Shown: positions 17,832-26,505 of the stretch, piece by piece
How the letters are laid out: each line of letters begins with the position of its first letter
How positions within the stretch are numbered: the first letter of the stretch is position 1
Source of the DNA: Saprospiraceae bacterium
GTDB lineage: Bacteria; Bacteroidota; Bacteroidia; Chitinophagales; Saprospiraceae
NCBI GenBank assembly: GCA_028279185.1
Contig: JANQSS010000035.1
Coordinates: 1-51,389, forward strand
Direction: 5' to 3'
Length of the DNA stretch: 51,389 nucleotides
Position numbers and translations under genes: made by a program
Notes under the pieces: model-generated
The model's input: only the letters and a program-made list of their open reading frames with translations
The model's database searches: none
What the model was told of the DNA's origin: nothing

Positions 17832-19133
17832 ATGAAATATACATATATCGTCCTCCTATTCTTTATAGCACAATTGGGCTTCTCGCAATCCGAACTTGAG
17901 AAAAAACTCTTTTTGCTGGAAGATGTCATTTTCACAAAAATTGATGCTCCCGAGGGCTACCGATCCGCGTATAAATTAATGATTCGCCAACCGCTTGATC
18001 ACGAAAATCCGGAGGCCGGCCATTTTTATCAGCGCGTATTTTTGAGCAATAAGAGTGTCGCTGCTCCATCAGTAATGGTTACAGAAGGCTATGATAGACC
18101 CAGAAATCGCATCTATGAATTATCGCGTTATTTGGATGCCAATCAAATACAAGTCGAACATCGATTTTTCGGTGCATCAGTTCCTGATTCAATAAATTAC
18201 AGCTACTTAAATTTAAAACAAGCGACCGCAGATTTACATCGAATCAACAGGTTGCTCAAGTCTATCTATAAAGGTCCGTTCATAAGCACAGGCATTAGTA
18301 AAGGCGGCATGACAACATTGTTTTATCGCTATTTTTATCCGAATGATGTCGACGTTTCTGTCCCTTATGTTGCCCCGATTAATGTTGACTATAAAGACAA
18401 ACGGATTTATGATTTTTTGGACAATGTAGGTGATGAACAATGTCGTTCAAAAATTAATGCCTTGCAGACCGAATTACTTAAAAATAAAGCGTCGTATTTG
18501 CCTTTGGTCAAATGGTTCGCAAAAGGACAACGAAAATCATTTGACAGACTTGGCATTGAAGGGGCATATGAACTCGCAGTACTTGAATATTCATTTGCAT
18601 TTTGGCAATTTGGTGTTGACTGCGATAAAATTCCATCGATCGATGCCGACAAAGATGAAATACTGGAACACTTTTTAAGTGTAAGTGGCGTTGACTTTTT
18701 CAGTGATCAAACAATTGATGGATACGCCCCTTTTTATTATCAAATGGGAAATGAAATGGGCTATTATGGTTATGAAACAGATAATTTTGAGGAGTACATT
18801 ACAGTCGTAGGTGACGAGCCGAGTGCCGTATTTTCTCCGGAAAACATCAATAACACTTTCGAGCCAACCCTTACGCGCAAGGCACAAAAATGGATGACTG
18901 AAGAGCTTGAGCGTGTTATCTACATTAACGGAGCAATAGATACATGGTCCGCGACGGCCATTGACCCAGATGACAATCTTGATGCATTACTCTTTAACAT
19001 GGATGGGGAAAGCCATGGTACCGCGCGAATCCGAAACATGAGCGAGGAAGAGTTGGCTTTGCTGAAGAATACCTTTGAACGATGGCTAAAAATGGAAATT
19101 AAAGGTTATGTTCCGGACAACAAAAAACCCTAA
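17832..19133 (+). CDS. Secreted S37-type (PS-10) serine aminopeptidase-like protein
   Basis: From the ATG at 17832 the protein has a signal peptide (MKYTYIVLLFFIAQLGFSQ) and 433 residues. The nucleophile motif ISTGISKGGMT (Ser at about 156) matches the S37 family of Streptomyces-type prolyl tri/tetrapeptidyl aminopeptidases, as does the following FYPNDVDVSVPYVAP. Plausible partners of the triad are the Asp in NGAIDTWSA and the His in GESHGTAR. It would cleave short N-terminal peptides outside the cytoplasm. It follows the giant T9SS protein by 119 nt, but no functional link is shown. Confidence 0.85.
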   Translation: MKYTYIVLLFFIAQLGFSQSELEKKLFLLEDVIFTKIDAPEGYRSAYKLMIRQPLDHENPEAGHFYQRVFLSNKSVAAPSVMVTEGYDRPRNRIYELSRYLDANQIQVEHRFFGASVPDSINYSYLNLKQATADLHRINRLLKSIYKGPFISTGISKGGMTTLFYRYFYPNDVDVSVPYVAPINVDYKDKRIYDFLDNVGDEQCRSKINALQTELLKNKASYLPLVKWFAKGQRKSFDRLGIEGAYELAVLEYSFAFWQFGVDCDKIPSIDADKDEILEHFLSVSGVDFFSDQTIDGYAPFYYQMGNEMGYYGYETDNFEEYITVVGDEPSAVFSPENINNTFEPTLTRKAQKWMTEELERVIYINGAIDTWSATAIDPDDNLDALLFNMDGESHGTARIRNMSEEELALLKNTFERWLKMEIKGYVPDNKKP

Positions 19134-19136
19134 TTT

Positions 19137-20402
19137 TTATTTTGTGGCAATAATTGCCGAAATTAATTTGTCAATATCTGATTCGTTATGGAATACGTTA
19201 AAAGATAAACGAGCCCCCTGAATTCCTAGATGTTTAATAAGATTGAAGTAGATTGAATTTTTCTTGAACATTTTTTCTTTCAAGGCATCCACATCGATCC
19301 AATCACAATTAAACAACACGATATTAGATTTCAAATTCGGATCTCTAGGAGAAAGGATTGAAAGTCCTTTGACATTTTTAGATTTATTCACAAACTCATC
19401 AGCTAATTTTATTAGTCGTTTACTTTTTCGCTCCGTTCCAATCATGTTATGAAAATCGATAACACTTGGCATTACGAACCATTTGGCAAGTCCACGCGTT
19501 CCCAGGTGTTCAAACTTTGAACAGGATTTTTTTCCAGGTACATTTGTAGCGAATATGGGCCATGTTTCTTCTATCATATCCTGCCGAACATAAAGTAGTC
19601 CACTACCGATCGGCGCTCCCAGCCACTTATGTAAACTCGTAGCCACATGCGTTCCACCCAAATTGGTCAATTCGACAAAGGTGTTTGCGAAACTCTGCGC
19701 GGCATCAACAATCCGGTAACGTACACGTTCCGGCATTTCTTTTAAAATGGCTTTTGTAGGAACATGACAACCATTATAATTAATTAAGTCGGTTATGCAT
19801 ATGGCTCGTGTTTTTTCCGTTACTTGCTTGCAATAAGCTTTTTTGATTTTTTCCGGAGAATCGAAAGAATTTTCCAACTCCGCATAGCGTAAGACAATTC
19901 CATCGCGTTTCTCTCTTTGTTTCCAGGCGTGGTAGACATGTGGATAATCAAAATGGCTTAGGATGACTTCATCACCTCTTTGCAAGGGAATTCCATATAT
20001 TGATACCGCCAGACCTTCCGTAGCATTTCGCAAAAGTGCAATTTCAATTTCTTTACTTCCGACGAATTCTGCTAGAACGGGTCGAATAAATTCACCGAGA
20101 TCTTTTAACCCTCTACTTTGATTACGCGATGGCAACATTACCATATTTGATACTTTATCAGCAAGGTCTCGATTAATTTGTATAGTAGAAGATCCCAGTC
20201 CTGCATTATTGAAATCAATAAACTTCTCATTTTGAAAATATTGATTTCTGATTTTTAACCAAAAATTTTCATCAGAGGACGACTTACCAATATTAATCAA
20301 CTTTGATTCTGCTTCGGCCAATGCAGTTTCTACTGAACGAGGCCATAGCACCGGTAAGGCTGCCAGTCTAGGAATGGTATGTATAAAATTTCGTCTATTC
20401 AA
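19137..20402 (-). CDS. Tat-exported class V aminotransferase-fold PLP enzyme
   Basis: 421 residues. The N-terminus MNRRNFIHTIPRLAALPVL has a twin-arginine motif and a hydrophobic stretch, so export of the folded, cofactor-loaded enzyme through Tat is predicted. The fold is class V (isopenicillin-N epimerase/cysteine-desulfurase-like): FNNAGLGSS, LLRNATEGLAVSIYG, SHFDYPHVYHAW, and the PLP lysine in SLHKWLGAPIGSGLLY. There is no conserved desulfurase active-site Cys loop that I can identify. The reaction is unknown; epimerase or lyase chemistry is possible. It lies 42 nt downstream of gldC and converges with the S37 peptidase gene 3 nt away. Confidence 0.85.
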   Translation of the reverse strand: MNRRNFIHTIPRLAALPVLWPRSVETALAEAESKLINIGKSSSDENFWLKIRNQYFQNEKFIDFNNAGLGSSTIQINRDLADKVSNMVMLPSRNQSRGLKDLGEFIRPVLAEFVGSKEIEIALLRNATEGLAVSIYGIPLQRGDEVILSHFDYPHVYHAWKQREKRDGIVLRYAELENSFDSPEKIKKAYCKQVTEKTRAICITDLINYNGCHVPTKAILKEMPERVRYRIVDAAQSFANTFVELTNLGGTHVATSLHKWLGAPIGSGLLYVRQDMIEETWPIFATNVPGKKSCSKFEHLGTRGLAKWFVMPSVIDFHNMIGTERKSKRLIKLADEFVNKSKNVKGLSILSPRDPNLKSNIVLFNCDWIDVDALKEKMFKKNSIYFNLIKHLGIQGARLSFNVFHNESDIDKLISAIIATK

Positions 20403-20444
20403 AATTCAATCCGATCGTTTCTTTTATGGAGTACGACTATCTAA

Positions 20445-20756
20445 CTATCTTTTTTGAGCCAACAAACCATTGGCAAAATCATCAAATTTTGTCACAACAT
20501 CTCCAGAACCAATCGCTTTCGCATAAGATCTACCCATAGCTTTCAGTGTATTGTGCATGAATACCATCATGTCCTGCACGCTCATTTCTTTTGTCCACAA
20601 ATCAATTTTTAGCGTGTCTTTTGCCTTCGGGTCAAAAATGGAAAGAAAAAATGCCCTTGTCTCATGAGCTTGTTCCGCTTGACTTGCTGCCCAAAAAATC
20701 TTCTCAGGAATTTTTTCATTGTCAAGCTCAACATCAATAATAATTTGATTTTTCAT
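20445..20756 (-). CDS. gldC: Gliding motility protein GldC
   Basis: 103 residues, the family's usual size. Recognised by the pattern VELDNEKIPEKIFWAAS, then FFLSIFDPKAKDTLKIDLWTKEMSVQDM and a C-terminal helix (FMHNTLKAMGRSYAKA). GldC is a small cytosolic protein found with the gliding/T9SS machinery of Bacteroidota; its exact role is unsettled. It fits with the T9SS sorting domains on two proteins in this window. The Tat-dependent PLP enzyme gene follows after 42 nt. Confidence 0.9.
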   Translation of the reverse strand: MKNQIIIDVELDNEKIPEKIFWAASQAEQAHETRAFFLSIFDPKAKDTLKIDLWTKEMSVQDMMVFMHNTLKAMGRSYAKAIGSGDVVTKFDDFANGLLAQKR

Positions 20757-20776
20757 TCTTAGCTGTAAGTTCTTAT

Positions 20777-21024
20777 TTAAGCGATAAAAGTACAGCTCTT
20801 GAAAATGAAATTTCGCCCAATTTTACCTTCACAATTCCGAAAGGTAGTAATCCTAGGGCAAAGCCAAGACAAGGCTGCTGCATAATATCCTGCAAATTCG
20901 AGTTTTTCAGGACGGAAAGGGTCATCAAACGTCCGAAAACAGCTGTTGTCCTCTGCCAAAAAAAGAGCTAATACCTCTTGATCTTCTCTTCTACCCCTAC
21001 TCGATTTTCGTCGAAAGCATACAT
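20777..21024 (-). pseudogene. Decayed remnant resembling the N-terminus of DUF2400 (TIGR02757) proteins
   Basis: This lies in the 315-nt gap between gldC and upp. On the minus strand an ATG at 21024 opens a short frame (ENRVGVEEKIKRY, stop). A one-frame shift near a run of seven T then continues with FLAEDNS and EKLEFAGYYAAALSW, ending at a stop at 20777. The pieces align in order with family landmarks I know from DUF2400 (a D-E-K-x-x-x-Y-N start, F-I-x-x-D-P-I, then D-I-E-I-A-G-F-x-A-A-x-L-A-W-G). The rest of a normal protein of about 250 residues is absent. I call it a gene fossil; a chance resemblance is the alternative. Confidence 0.35.
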
Positions 21025-21071
21025 AAAAATTGCAACCATCAACACTGAAATTTTTAACCTATCTTGGTCAA

Positions 21072-21722
21072 ATGATCTTTAATTTAAGCGACAAACCGAG
21101 CATTGCTCAGGATTTCATACGTCAATTGCGCGATCATAAAGTGCAGGCTGACCCGGCGAGGTTTAGACGTAATTTGCGGCGGATTGGACAGGTCCTGGCC
21201 TATGAAATTAGCCAGATGTTGGATTATGCCGAAGTGGAAGTTGAAACACCGCTAGGGACGGCACGCTGCAGTCGCTTGGAGAATAAACTGGTATTGGCTA
21301 CCATCTTACGGGCGGGATTGCCTCTTCATGATGGACTTTTGTCCTTTTTTGGCGATGCGGAAAATGCCTTTATTGCTTCCTACCGTCGACATCATAAAGA
21401 TGGAACATTTGAAATTGCCATGGAATATGCCACATTTCCTTCTGTAAAGGGCAAAACCTTAGTTTTAGCAGATGCTATGATCGCCACCGGTTCCAGCATT
21501 GAGCATGCCTACGAAGCCATTTCAGCAGAAGAAAAACCCATATCCTTACATGTGGTTTCTGCAATTGCCTCCAGTCAGGGAGTGGATCGACTGAAACGCA
21601 TCTACCCCAACTGTTTTATTTGGACGGGTGCAATTGACGACGAGCTGACAGCCAAATCCTATATTGTACCAGGGTTGGGTGATGCAGGTGATCTCGCATA
21701 TGGACTGAAGGGCCAGGATTAA
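21072..21722 (+). CDS. upp: Uracil phosphoribosyltransferase
   Basis: It salvages uracil by making UMP from uracil and PRPP. I use the ATG at 21072 (MIFNLSDKPSIAQDF); the frame can be extended upstream only by a TTG at 21030. This gives 216 residues, the usual length. Motifs: ILRAGLPLHDGLL, the PRPP loop VLADAMIATGSSI (a variant of DPMLATGGS, with Asp-Ala in place of Asp-Pro) and the uracil-site SYIVPGLGDAGDLAYG. A -7-like box TATCTTGG (one mismatch) ends 4 nt before the ATG. The stop overlaps the convergent dynamin-like gene by 4 nt. Confidence 0.95.
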   Translation: MIFNLSDKPSIAQDFIRQLRDHKVQADPARFRRNLRRIGQVLAYEISQMLDYAEVEVETPLGTARCSRLENKLVLATILRAGLPLHDGLLSFFGDAENAFIASYRRHHKDGTFEIAMEYATFPSVKGKTLVLADAMIATGSSIEHAYEAISAEEKPISLHVVSAIASSQGVDRLKRIYPNCFIWTGAIDDELTAKSYIVPGLGDAGDLAYGLKGQD

Positions 21723-23461
21723 TTTTCTTTTAATTCCGATTTAATTTCAATCTGTAACTTTTGAATACGACTTTTTATGGAAGCTGATTCTGCAGCCGCT
21801 TTTTCAACCTCCGTCGCCTCCTGATGTAGATAAGCGTCAAATCGGGCAAAATGCTGTTCGATGTTTTCCTGAATATTTTCAATATAGAGCGTCAATTTAT
21901 CTCCTAAATCTGATTGTAAATTTCCCCGCCCGGCTTTCATTTCATTGTCAAATTCCTTCAGTACTTTCCTTTTATTGATTCCGGTTGTAATACCGGCAAA
22001 CAATAATCCAATGGTTGTTACTATTCCTCCAGTAAAGTCCATCACGGCGCCATTTGTTACAGCGGTGAGAATAACTCCTATTATTGCAAGCCCTGATCCT
22101 GTAGCCAAACTGGGCGATACATCTTTTGCACCAGGAAATAGCTTTTCATTTTTGAAGTTATTCTGGTCGGCAATATATTCTCCAAACGTATTACGAAGGT
22201 CTTTTAGAATGGTACTCCTTTTATCGGCAATATCTCGAAACAATTCCATGTCGTTGCTAAAAAAAGTCTTGGTATTCTGTATTTTCAAATCGATAAACTT
22301 AACCATATTTTGAATGGAATCTGCGAGATCATCGACATCACCAGATAACTTATAAAAAAGTCGTTCCTGCATGTTTTTTTCAATGGCCCCTGCCAATTTC
22401 TGTAACCACCCTTTTAAGTTTTCCTTTTTGCTAAACATGGAGCGGATAGAGCGCTTTAGCAACGAAAAAAACGAAAGTCCATCGGACAATTCTTCCCTTT
22501 GCTGGTTCCAAATTTGGTCATAGCTGTTGACCAAGTTTTCAATTAGCATATTGACCTGGCGTCGTGATCGCTGTGCCTGTTCATTGAGAGTGGTTTCAAT
22601 CTCCGATCTGAAGTTGCGATCCGTTTCAAGTTGTTTCGCACGAAGATCTATAGCATTATCTATACGTTCAAGAAAATTTGTCCCCGTGAGCAAGCTACTC
22701 TCAAGCTTCAACATAGGCGCCTGGCCTCCGGTAATGTTCTTTTTGATGAATTCGCGTAAAGGCAAATATCCGCTTTTCAATTTACTATTCTCTTGTTCTA
22801 ACTTTGCCGATACAGAAAATATAATTGGCTCCAAAATATCGCGTTCTTTTGCATAACGCTCTACCCCACTTTCATTTATCTTGAGATCAGCCTCATCCAT
22901 TAAATCCTTTTGCTGAAGCACAAAAATTATTTTCTTTTTCCAGTCTTCATGAATTAAATTAAAGAAATCCCAGGCAGATTGCCGATATGGATTTTTAGCT
23001 TCGAAGACAAAAACGATTAAATCAGCAGCAGGAATAAAACTCTCTGTTATTTCCTGGTGATGCGCGATAATGGTATTTGTACCCGGGGTATCGACAATAG
23101 CTATATCTTTTAATATTTCTACTGGTTGGAATATTCTTTTCAGATAAGGCGACAACGATTCTACAGCTTCTTGGTCACCGTATACAATTTGCTGTATGGT
23201 ATCTGTCATAGGAGACGGAGCTACAGCGCAAATATCCTTTCCTGTATCCAGTAGCGCATTAATAAAACTGCTTTTACCGGCTTTTACTTCTCCGACAATG
23301 ACAAACATAAAAGGGTCAGAAAGTCGATTCCGTAAATCCGTGATCAATGTTATCATCTCTTCGCTACCTGTGCTAATCGTGAGTTGATGCACACTGCCTA
23401 TCACCTCATCTGTTCGCACCTTCAACTGCTGATATTCTGTACTGATAATGTCATTCCTCAT
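21719..23461 (-). CDS. Bacterial dynamin-like GTPase
   Basis: 580 residues. The G domain shows G1 GEVKAGKSS at 57-65, a G2 threonine in PSPMTDTIQ, G3 IVDTPGTNT near 120 and a QQKDLMDEADL segment in the G4 position. Long helical stalk regions follow, then a hydrophobic hairpin at about 440-490 (TGSGLAIIGVILTAVTNGAV and GIVTTIGLLFAGITTGI) that could insert into membrane, and a final coiled region. The layout fits bacterial dynamins that remodel or guard membranes. It starts inside the end of... no gene upstream is fused: its ATG overlaps the stop of the WbqC-family gene by 4 nt, implying cotranslation. Confidence 0.88.
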   Translation of the reverse strand: MRNDIISTEYQQLKVRTDEVIGSVHQLTISTGSEEMITLITDLRNRLSDPFMFVIVGEVKAGKSSFINALLDTGKDICAVAPSPMTDTIQQIVYGDQEAVESLSPYLKRIFQPVEILKDIAIVDTPGTNTIIAHHQEITESFIPAADLIVFVFEAKNPYRQSAWDFFNLIHEDWKKKIIFVLQQKDLMDEADLKINESGVERYAKERDILEPIIFSVSAKLEQENSKLKSGYLPLREFIKKNITGGQAPMLKLESSLLTGTNFLERIDNAIDLRAKQLETDRNFRSEIETTLNEQAQRSRRQVNMLIENLVNSYDQIWNQQREELSDGLSFFSLLKRSIRSMFSKKENLKGWLQKLAGAIEKNMQERLFYKLSGDVDDLADSIQNMVKFIDLKIQNTKTFFSNDMELFRDIADKRSTILKDLRNTFGEYIADQNNFKNEKLFPGAKDVSPSLATGSGLAIIGVILTAVTNGAVMDFTGGIVTTIGLLFAGITTGINKRKVLKEFDNEMKAGRGNLQSDLGDKLTLYIENIQENIEQHFARFDAYLHQEATEVEKAAAESASIKSRIQKLQIEIKSELKEN

Positions 23462-24117
23462 GAGCCAAAGATACGATGTGGTTGCAAGTCTGATAAGAAT
23501 AGGCGACTTTCTGGTCCTAGGTGAAATAAAAGATCAAGAATGCTGTTTCGACTGGTTATTTTGTACGGTATATGAGTAAAGTCAGCCTGGTTACCAATCC
23601 GTTCATCGAGCACTTGCTCGAATGAGGTTCGAAAACCAGCGTACTTTAATTGATCTCGGTAGACGATTGTCCATTCATTGCTCGTTTTATAAAAATCAAG
23701 TTCAATATTTAATTGAATAGGCAATCCTAGTATTTCAATTATTTCACGAGTTATATTAAGATTAAAATTAAATAAATGGATTTCCGGTGATAGAATAAAT
23801 TCTCTTACATCGTCAATATAGTGGATGAAATAAGGCGATTTACCATAAGTCACCTGAATGCTTCGCAAGTGATCTTGTCGCCAATCGATCTCGTTTGAAA
23901 TACTAACTTCTTGGATCGACTGCCCCTGGTGTTTTCCTTTTTTCAATGGAACTGATAGAATAGTATCCTGATCGAATTTCCCAATTCGTGCTTTATTTCT
24001 CAACGACCTTTTATTGTAGTTTTCGGCTCCATCAATCGAAACGGACTTATGACTCATAGCCAAACACCACCAGGCTATTGAGGGGAAGTACTGCGTTTCA
24101 ATGATGTTCTTTTTCAT
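23458..24117 (-). CDS. WbqC family protein
   Basis: I place the start at the ATG at 24117 (MKKNIIETQYFPSIAWW), because the family starts with K-x-x-I-I-E-x-Q-Y-F-P-x-I and an exact -7 box lies 5 nt upstream. The longer frame begins at 24150, upstream of that box. WbqC proteins are found in O-antigen loci and elsewhere; family landmarks here are YNKRSLRNKARI, LSVPLKKG and HYIDDV with a late SILDLLFHLGPES. Biochemical function is not established; a glycine-transferase-like or sugar-modifying role is proposed for some members. It overlaps the dynamin-like gene by 4 nt, so the two form an operon. Confidence 0.85.
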   Translation of the reverse strand: MKKNIIETQYFPSIAWWCLAMSHKSVSIDGAENYNKRSLRNKARIGKFDQDTILSVPLKKGKHQGQSIQEVSISNEIDWRQDHLRSIQVTYGKSPYFIHYIDDVREFILSPEIHLFNFNLNITREIIEILGLPIQLNIELDFYKTSNEWTIVYRDQLKYAGFRTSFEQVLDERIGNQADFTHIPYKITSRNSILDLLFHLGPESRLFLSDLQPHRIFGS

Positions 24118-24122
24118 GTCAT

Positions 24123-24130
24123 CAAATATA
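24123..24130 (-). promoter_or_regulatory. -7 box TATATTTG for the WbqC-dynamin operon
   Basis: The minus strand has an exact TAnnTTTG match (TATATTTG) ending 5 nt (ATGAC) before the ATG at 24117. The box lies inside the longer open frame, which supports the shorter start and predicts an mRNA with almost no leader. No TTG -33 element is seen. Confidence 0.45.
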
Positions 24131-24406
24131 GAAATTAAAGGAAACCGCATTATTGCATGAAGAGTTACCCATACCCAGTTTGAATCCTTCTTCGAAGTGA
24201 TTAGAATAATTTATTTTGATTCGATCTCACAGTACGACTTGTGCATACATCTTCTTGATTCGCTCAACCAAAACCGATTTGTCTCATTGAATCCGAAAAT
24301 GAACAACTCCAAACTTTATAGTTGGTGTATCATTTGATATTCTACCAAATGTACTTGTTTCAAGTCCTCTCAATTGTTCTTTGAAAAATGCTTTAATTTG
24401 AGTTGT

Positions 24407-25636
24407 ATGAATGAGCCTTCGAAGCTTCTGAAGAACATGAGGCGCTACTATAAGAGGTCTTTACCCAAGCATACGCTAAGCGTGACAGAGGATCAAGATC
24501 CTACCATTATTGTCGTAATTCCTGCCTATCACGAATTACAATTATTTCGAACAATCCATTCACTGGATAAGAATAATTCCGTCGATTTCGAAGTCCATGT
24601 TATTGTTGTATTAAACAGTACGGAAAGCTCACCGACATCTGTGGTTAACATCCATCGCAAACAATCAAATGATTTAAAACGAGAATCATTTCAACAAATC
24701 ACGGTTCATCCCATATTAATCGAATCGACTCCGGATAAAATTGGTGGCGTTGGATTCGCTCGAAAATATGGCATGGATATAGCTCATAATTATTTTCTGG
24801 AGGCCGGGACACCGTATGGGCTCATTGCCTGTCTTGATGGCGACTGCACAGTCAGCATAAATTACTTGGAAGAATTAAGGCGTTTTCAGCAACAAGCTAC
24901 ATTTCATGCCGGCCATTTCTATTTTGAGCATGAATTTCCAAGTGATAAAAGAAATCGGAAAGCTATAATTGAATATGAACTTCATCTCCGGCTTATGTAC
25001 CAGAACCTGCGCTATATCGGTCATCCCCAAGCATTTCATGCGGTAGGCTCTTGCCTGGTGGTATTTGCCTGGGCATATGCTGCACAAGGCGGTATGAATA
25101 CACGTCAAGCAGGAGAGGATTTTTACTTCATTCATAAGTTCACCAAAATAGGTAGGGCGACGAGCCTCAACATGGCAACAGTTTACCCTTCGGCGCGCCA
25201 ATCGGATCGTGTACCCTTTGGTACAGGTGCAGCAATAAATAAATTCCTTCGAGGCCAAAATCAAATGACATACAATTTTAAATCATATCAGGCGCTAGCT
25301 CATTTTCTGGCGGCAATTCCTGGTTTTTACACTGAAAATTACAATGGACTGAACTATTTGTATGGATTTAAGGAAATCGAGATAAAAAAACGCATAGAAG
25401 AAGCTCGAAACAATTCAACTGATGGGCATTCGTTTGGTAAACGCTTTTTACAATTTTTCGACGCTTTTCAGGTAATTAAATTCTTGCACTATTTGCGTGA
25501 TAGAAAATACCCCGATGTAGCGCCTTTGGAAGCCTACAACACGCTATCTCCTCTAATTCAGCTACCACGAATGGGGTGTTCAGAAGATGCTTTAATCGAA
25601 TTGCGAAAACTAGAAAAAAGTGTTCTTGCTGAATAA
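24407..25636 (+). CDS. Family 2 glycosyltransferase-like protein
   Basis: The first ATG of the frame is at 24407, giving 409 residues; the frame can be extended 11 codons to a TTG at 24374. The GT-A core starts with TIIVVIPAYHELQLFRTIHSL, then VHVIVVLNSTES, the metal-site LIACLDGDCTVS (D-x-D), FHAVGSCLVVFAW and the QAGEDFYFIHKFTKIG segment with the likely catalytic E-D pair. No membrane helices are evident, so it is probably cytosolic. The sugar and acceptor are unknown. It stands alone between the WbqC operon and a convergent DNRLRE gene, with only 3 nt between the two stops. Confidence 0.82.
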   Translation: MNEPSKLLKNMRRYYKRSLPKHTLSVTEDQDPTIIVVIPAYHELQLFRTIHSLDKNNSVDFEVHVIVVLNSTESSPTSVVNIHRKQSNDLKRESFQQITVHPILIESTPDKIGGVGFARKYGMDIAHNYFLEAGTPYGLIACLDGDCTVSINYLEELRRFQQQATFHAGHFYFEHEFPSDKRNRKAIIEYELHLRLMYQNLRYIGHPQAFHAVGSCLVVFAWAYAAQGGMNTRQAGEDFYFIHKFTKIGRATSLNMATVYPSARQSDRVPFGTGAAINKFLRGQNQMTYNFKSYQALAHFLAAIPGFYTENYNGLNYLYGFKEIEIKKRIEEARNNSTDGHSFGKRFLQFFDAFQVIKFLHYLRDRKYPDVAPLEAYNTLSPLIQLPRMGCSEDALIELRKLEKSVLAE

Positions 25637-25639
25637 AGA

Positions 25640-26503
25640 CTATTCACATGGTAAAGCCGTGACTTCCAATTCTCCCGCTAATTGTACTTCAAACTCTGGC
25701 AATAATTCTATAAAATTTATCGCTTCCAAGCCAACAACTGAATCCGCCAGGACAATACCGTCCGTAACCAAACTGCTATCGGGGAACTGATATAGAATTG
25801 AGTTTAAAACACCTGAGAGCATGGTGGAATCGACACCTGTGCACGGATCAGGTACAGTGTAGGTAACTTGTAAGGAAGGTTGATTTGAAGCATTTTGTCT
25901 GGAATTAAAGCGACTTGCCTCGCCAGAATTGGTCTCAGGACCTTTTAGTAGCCAACCAAAGTTATTTGCACTGCTGCTAATCCAGCCTTGAACATCGGCG
26001 ATAAGAGTGGCACCCGTAAAAGTAGAAAATGCACCATTGCTCGCCGTTGTCGTTGATGAAATCGTAGCATCAAAATCTCCGCCATTCACTGCCCACGCAT
26101 CGGTATTCCAAAATCTAAATCCCCATGTTGCATCCCCTGCCTGAGCAGCAGCTCCTCCGCCCTCTTGGCCCGGGGCATGAGAATTTCCTTCTCCCCAATC
26201 GTTATTCAACTTATGAACATTAACAACGAATGTCCCAAGCGATCGCGAACAAAAAAGTGTCAATTGCACATTGGAAACAATAGCATTACTTGGAATCGAA
26301 CTCAGATCAAACCGCAATAATGAACGCCTGATTTCGTCGTTATCGTTGATTCCCGTGAAAAAGAAGTCTCCCATACCGTTGCTTTCATTCACACTCTCTT
26401 CGTACATCGTATTATCTCTATCAGCTGGTAAGTCAACTACAATTTGACTAAAAAGTAGGGTCGAAATAATGAGAAAAGAGAAAACTATTGCTACCGATTT
26501 CAT
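25640..26503 (-). CDS. Secreted DNRLRE-domain protein
   Basis: 287 residues with a signal peptide (VAIVFSFLIISTLLFSQ). The DNRLRE domain covers about residues 22-215: DNTMYEES, RSLLRFDLSSIPSNA, QLTLFCSR, VDVQGW-like ADVQGWISSS, WLLKGPE and SLQVTYTV. It is a beta-sandwich typical of secreted Bacteroidota proteins and usually non-catalytic. The last 70 residues add a tail (GLEAINFIELLPEFEVQLAG and a final Cys) like the I-x-L-x-x-x-F-E-V ends seen in many exported proteins of these bacteria. No T9SS sorting domain is seen. A hairpin ends 2 nt before its ATG. Confidence 0.85.
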   Translation of the reverse strand: MKSVAIVFSFLIISTLLFSQIVVDLPADRDNTMYEESVNESNGMGDFFFTGINDNDEIRRSLLRFDLSSIPSNAIVSNVQLTLFCSRSLGTFVVNVHKLNNDWGEGNSHAPGQEGGGAAAQAGDATWGFRFWNTDAWAVNGGDFDATISSTTTASNGAFSTFTGATLIADVQGWISSSANNFGWLLKGPETNSGEASRFNSRQNASNQPSLQVTYTVPDPCTGVDSTMLSGVLNSILYQFPDSSLVTDGIVLADSVVGLEAINFIELLPEFEVQLAGELEVTALPCE

Positions 26504-26505
26504 GA

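Noticed and set aside
23620-23650. GGTTCGAA sequence resembling a tRNA T-arm
   Set aside because: It lies inside the WbqC-family coding sequence and no acceptor or anticodon stems surround it. No tRNA gene was found anywhere in the window.
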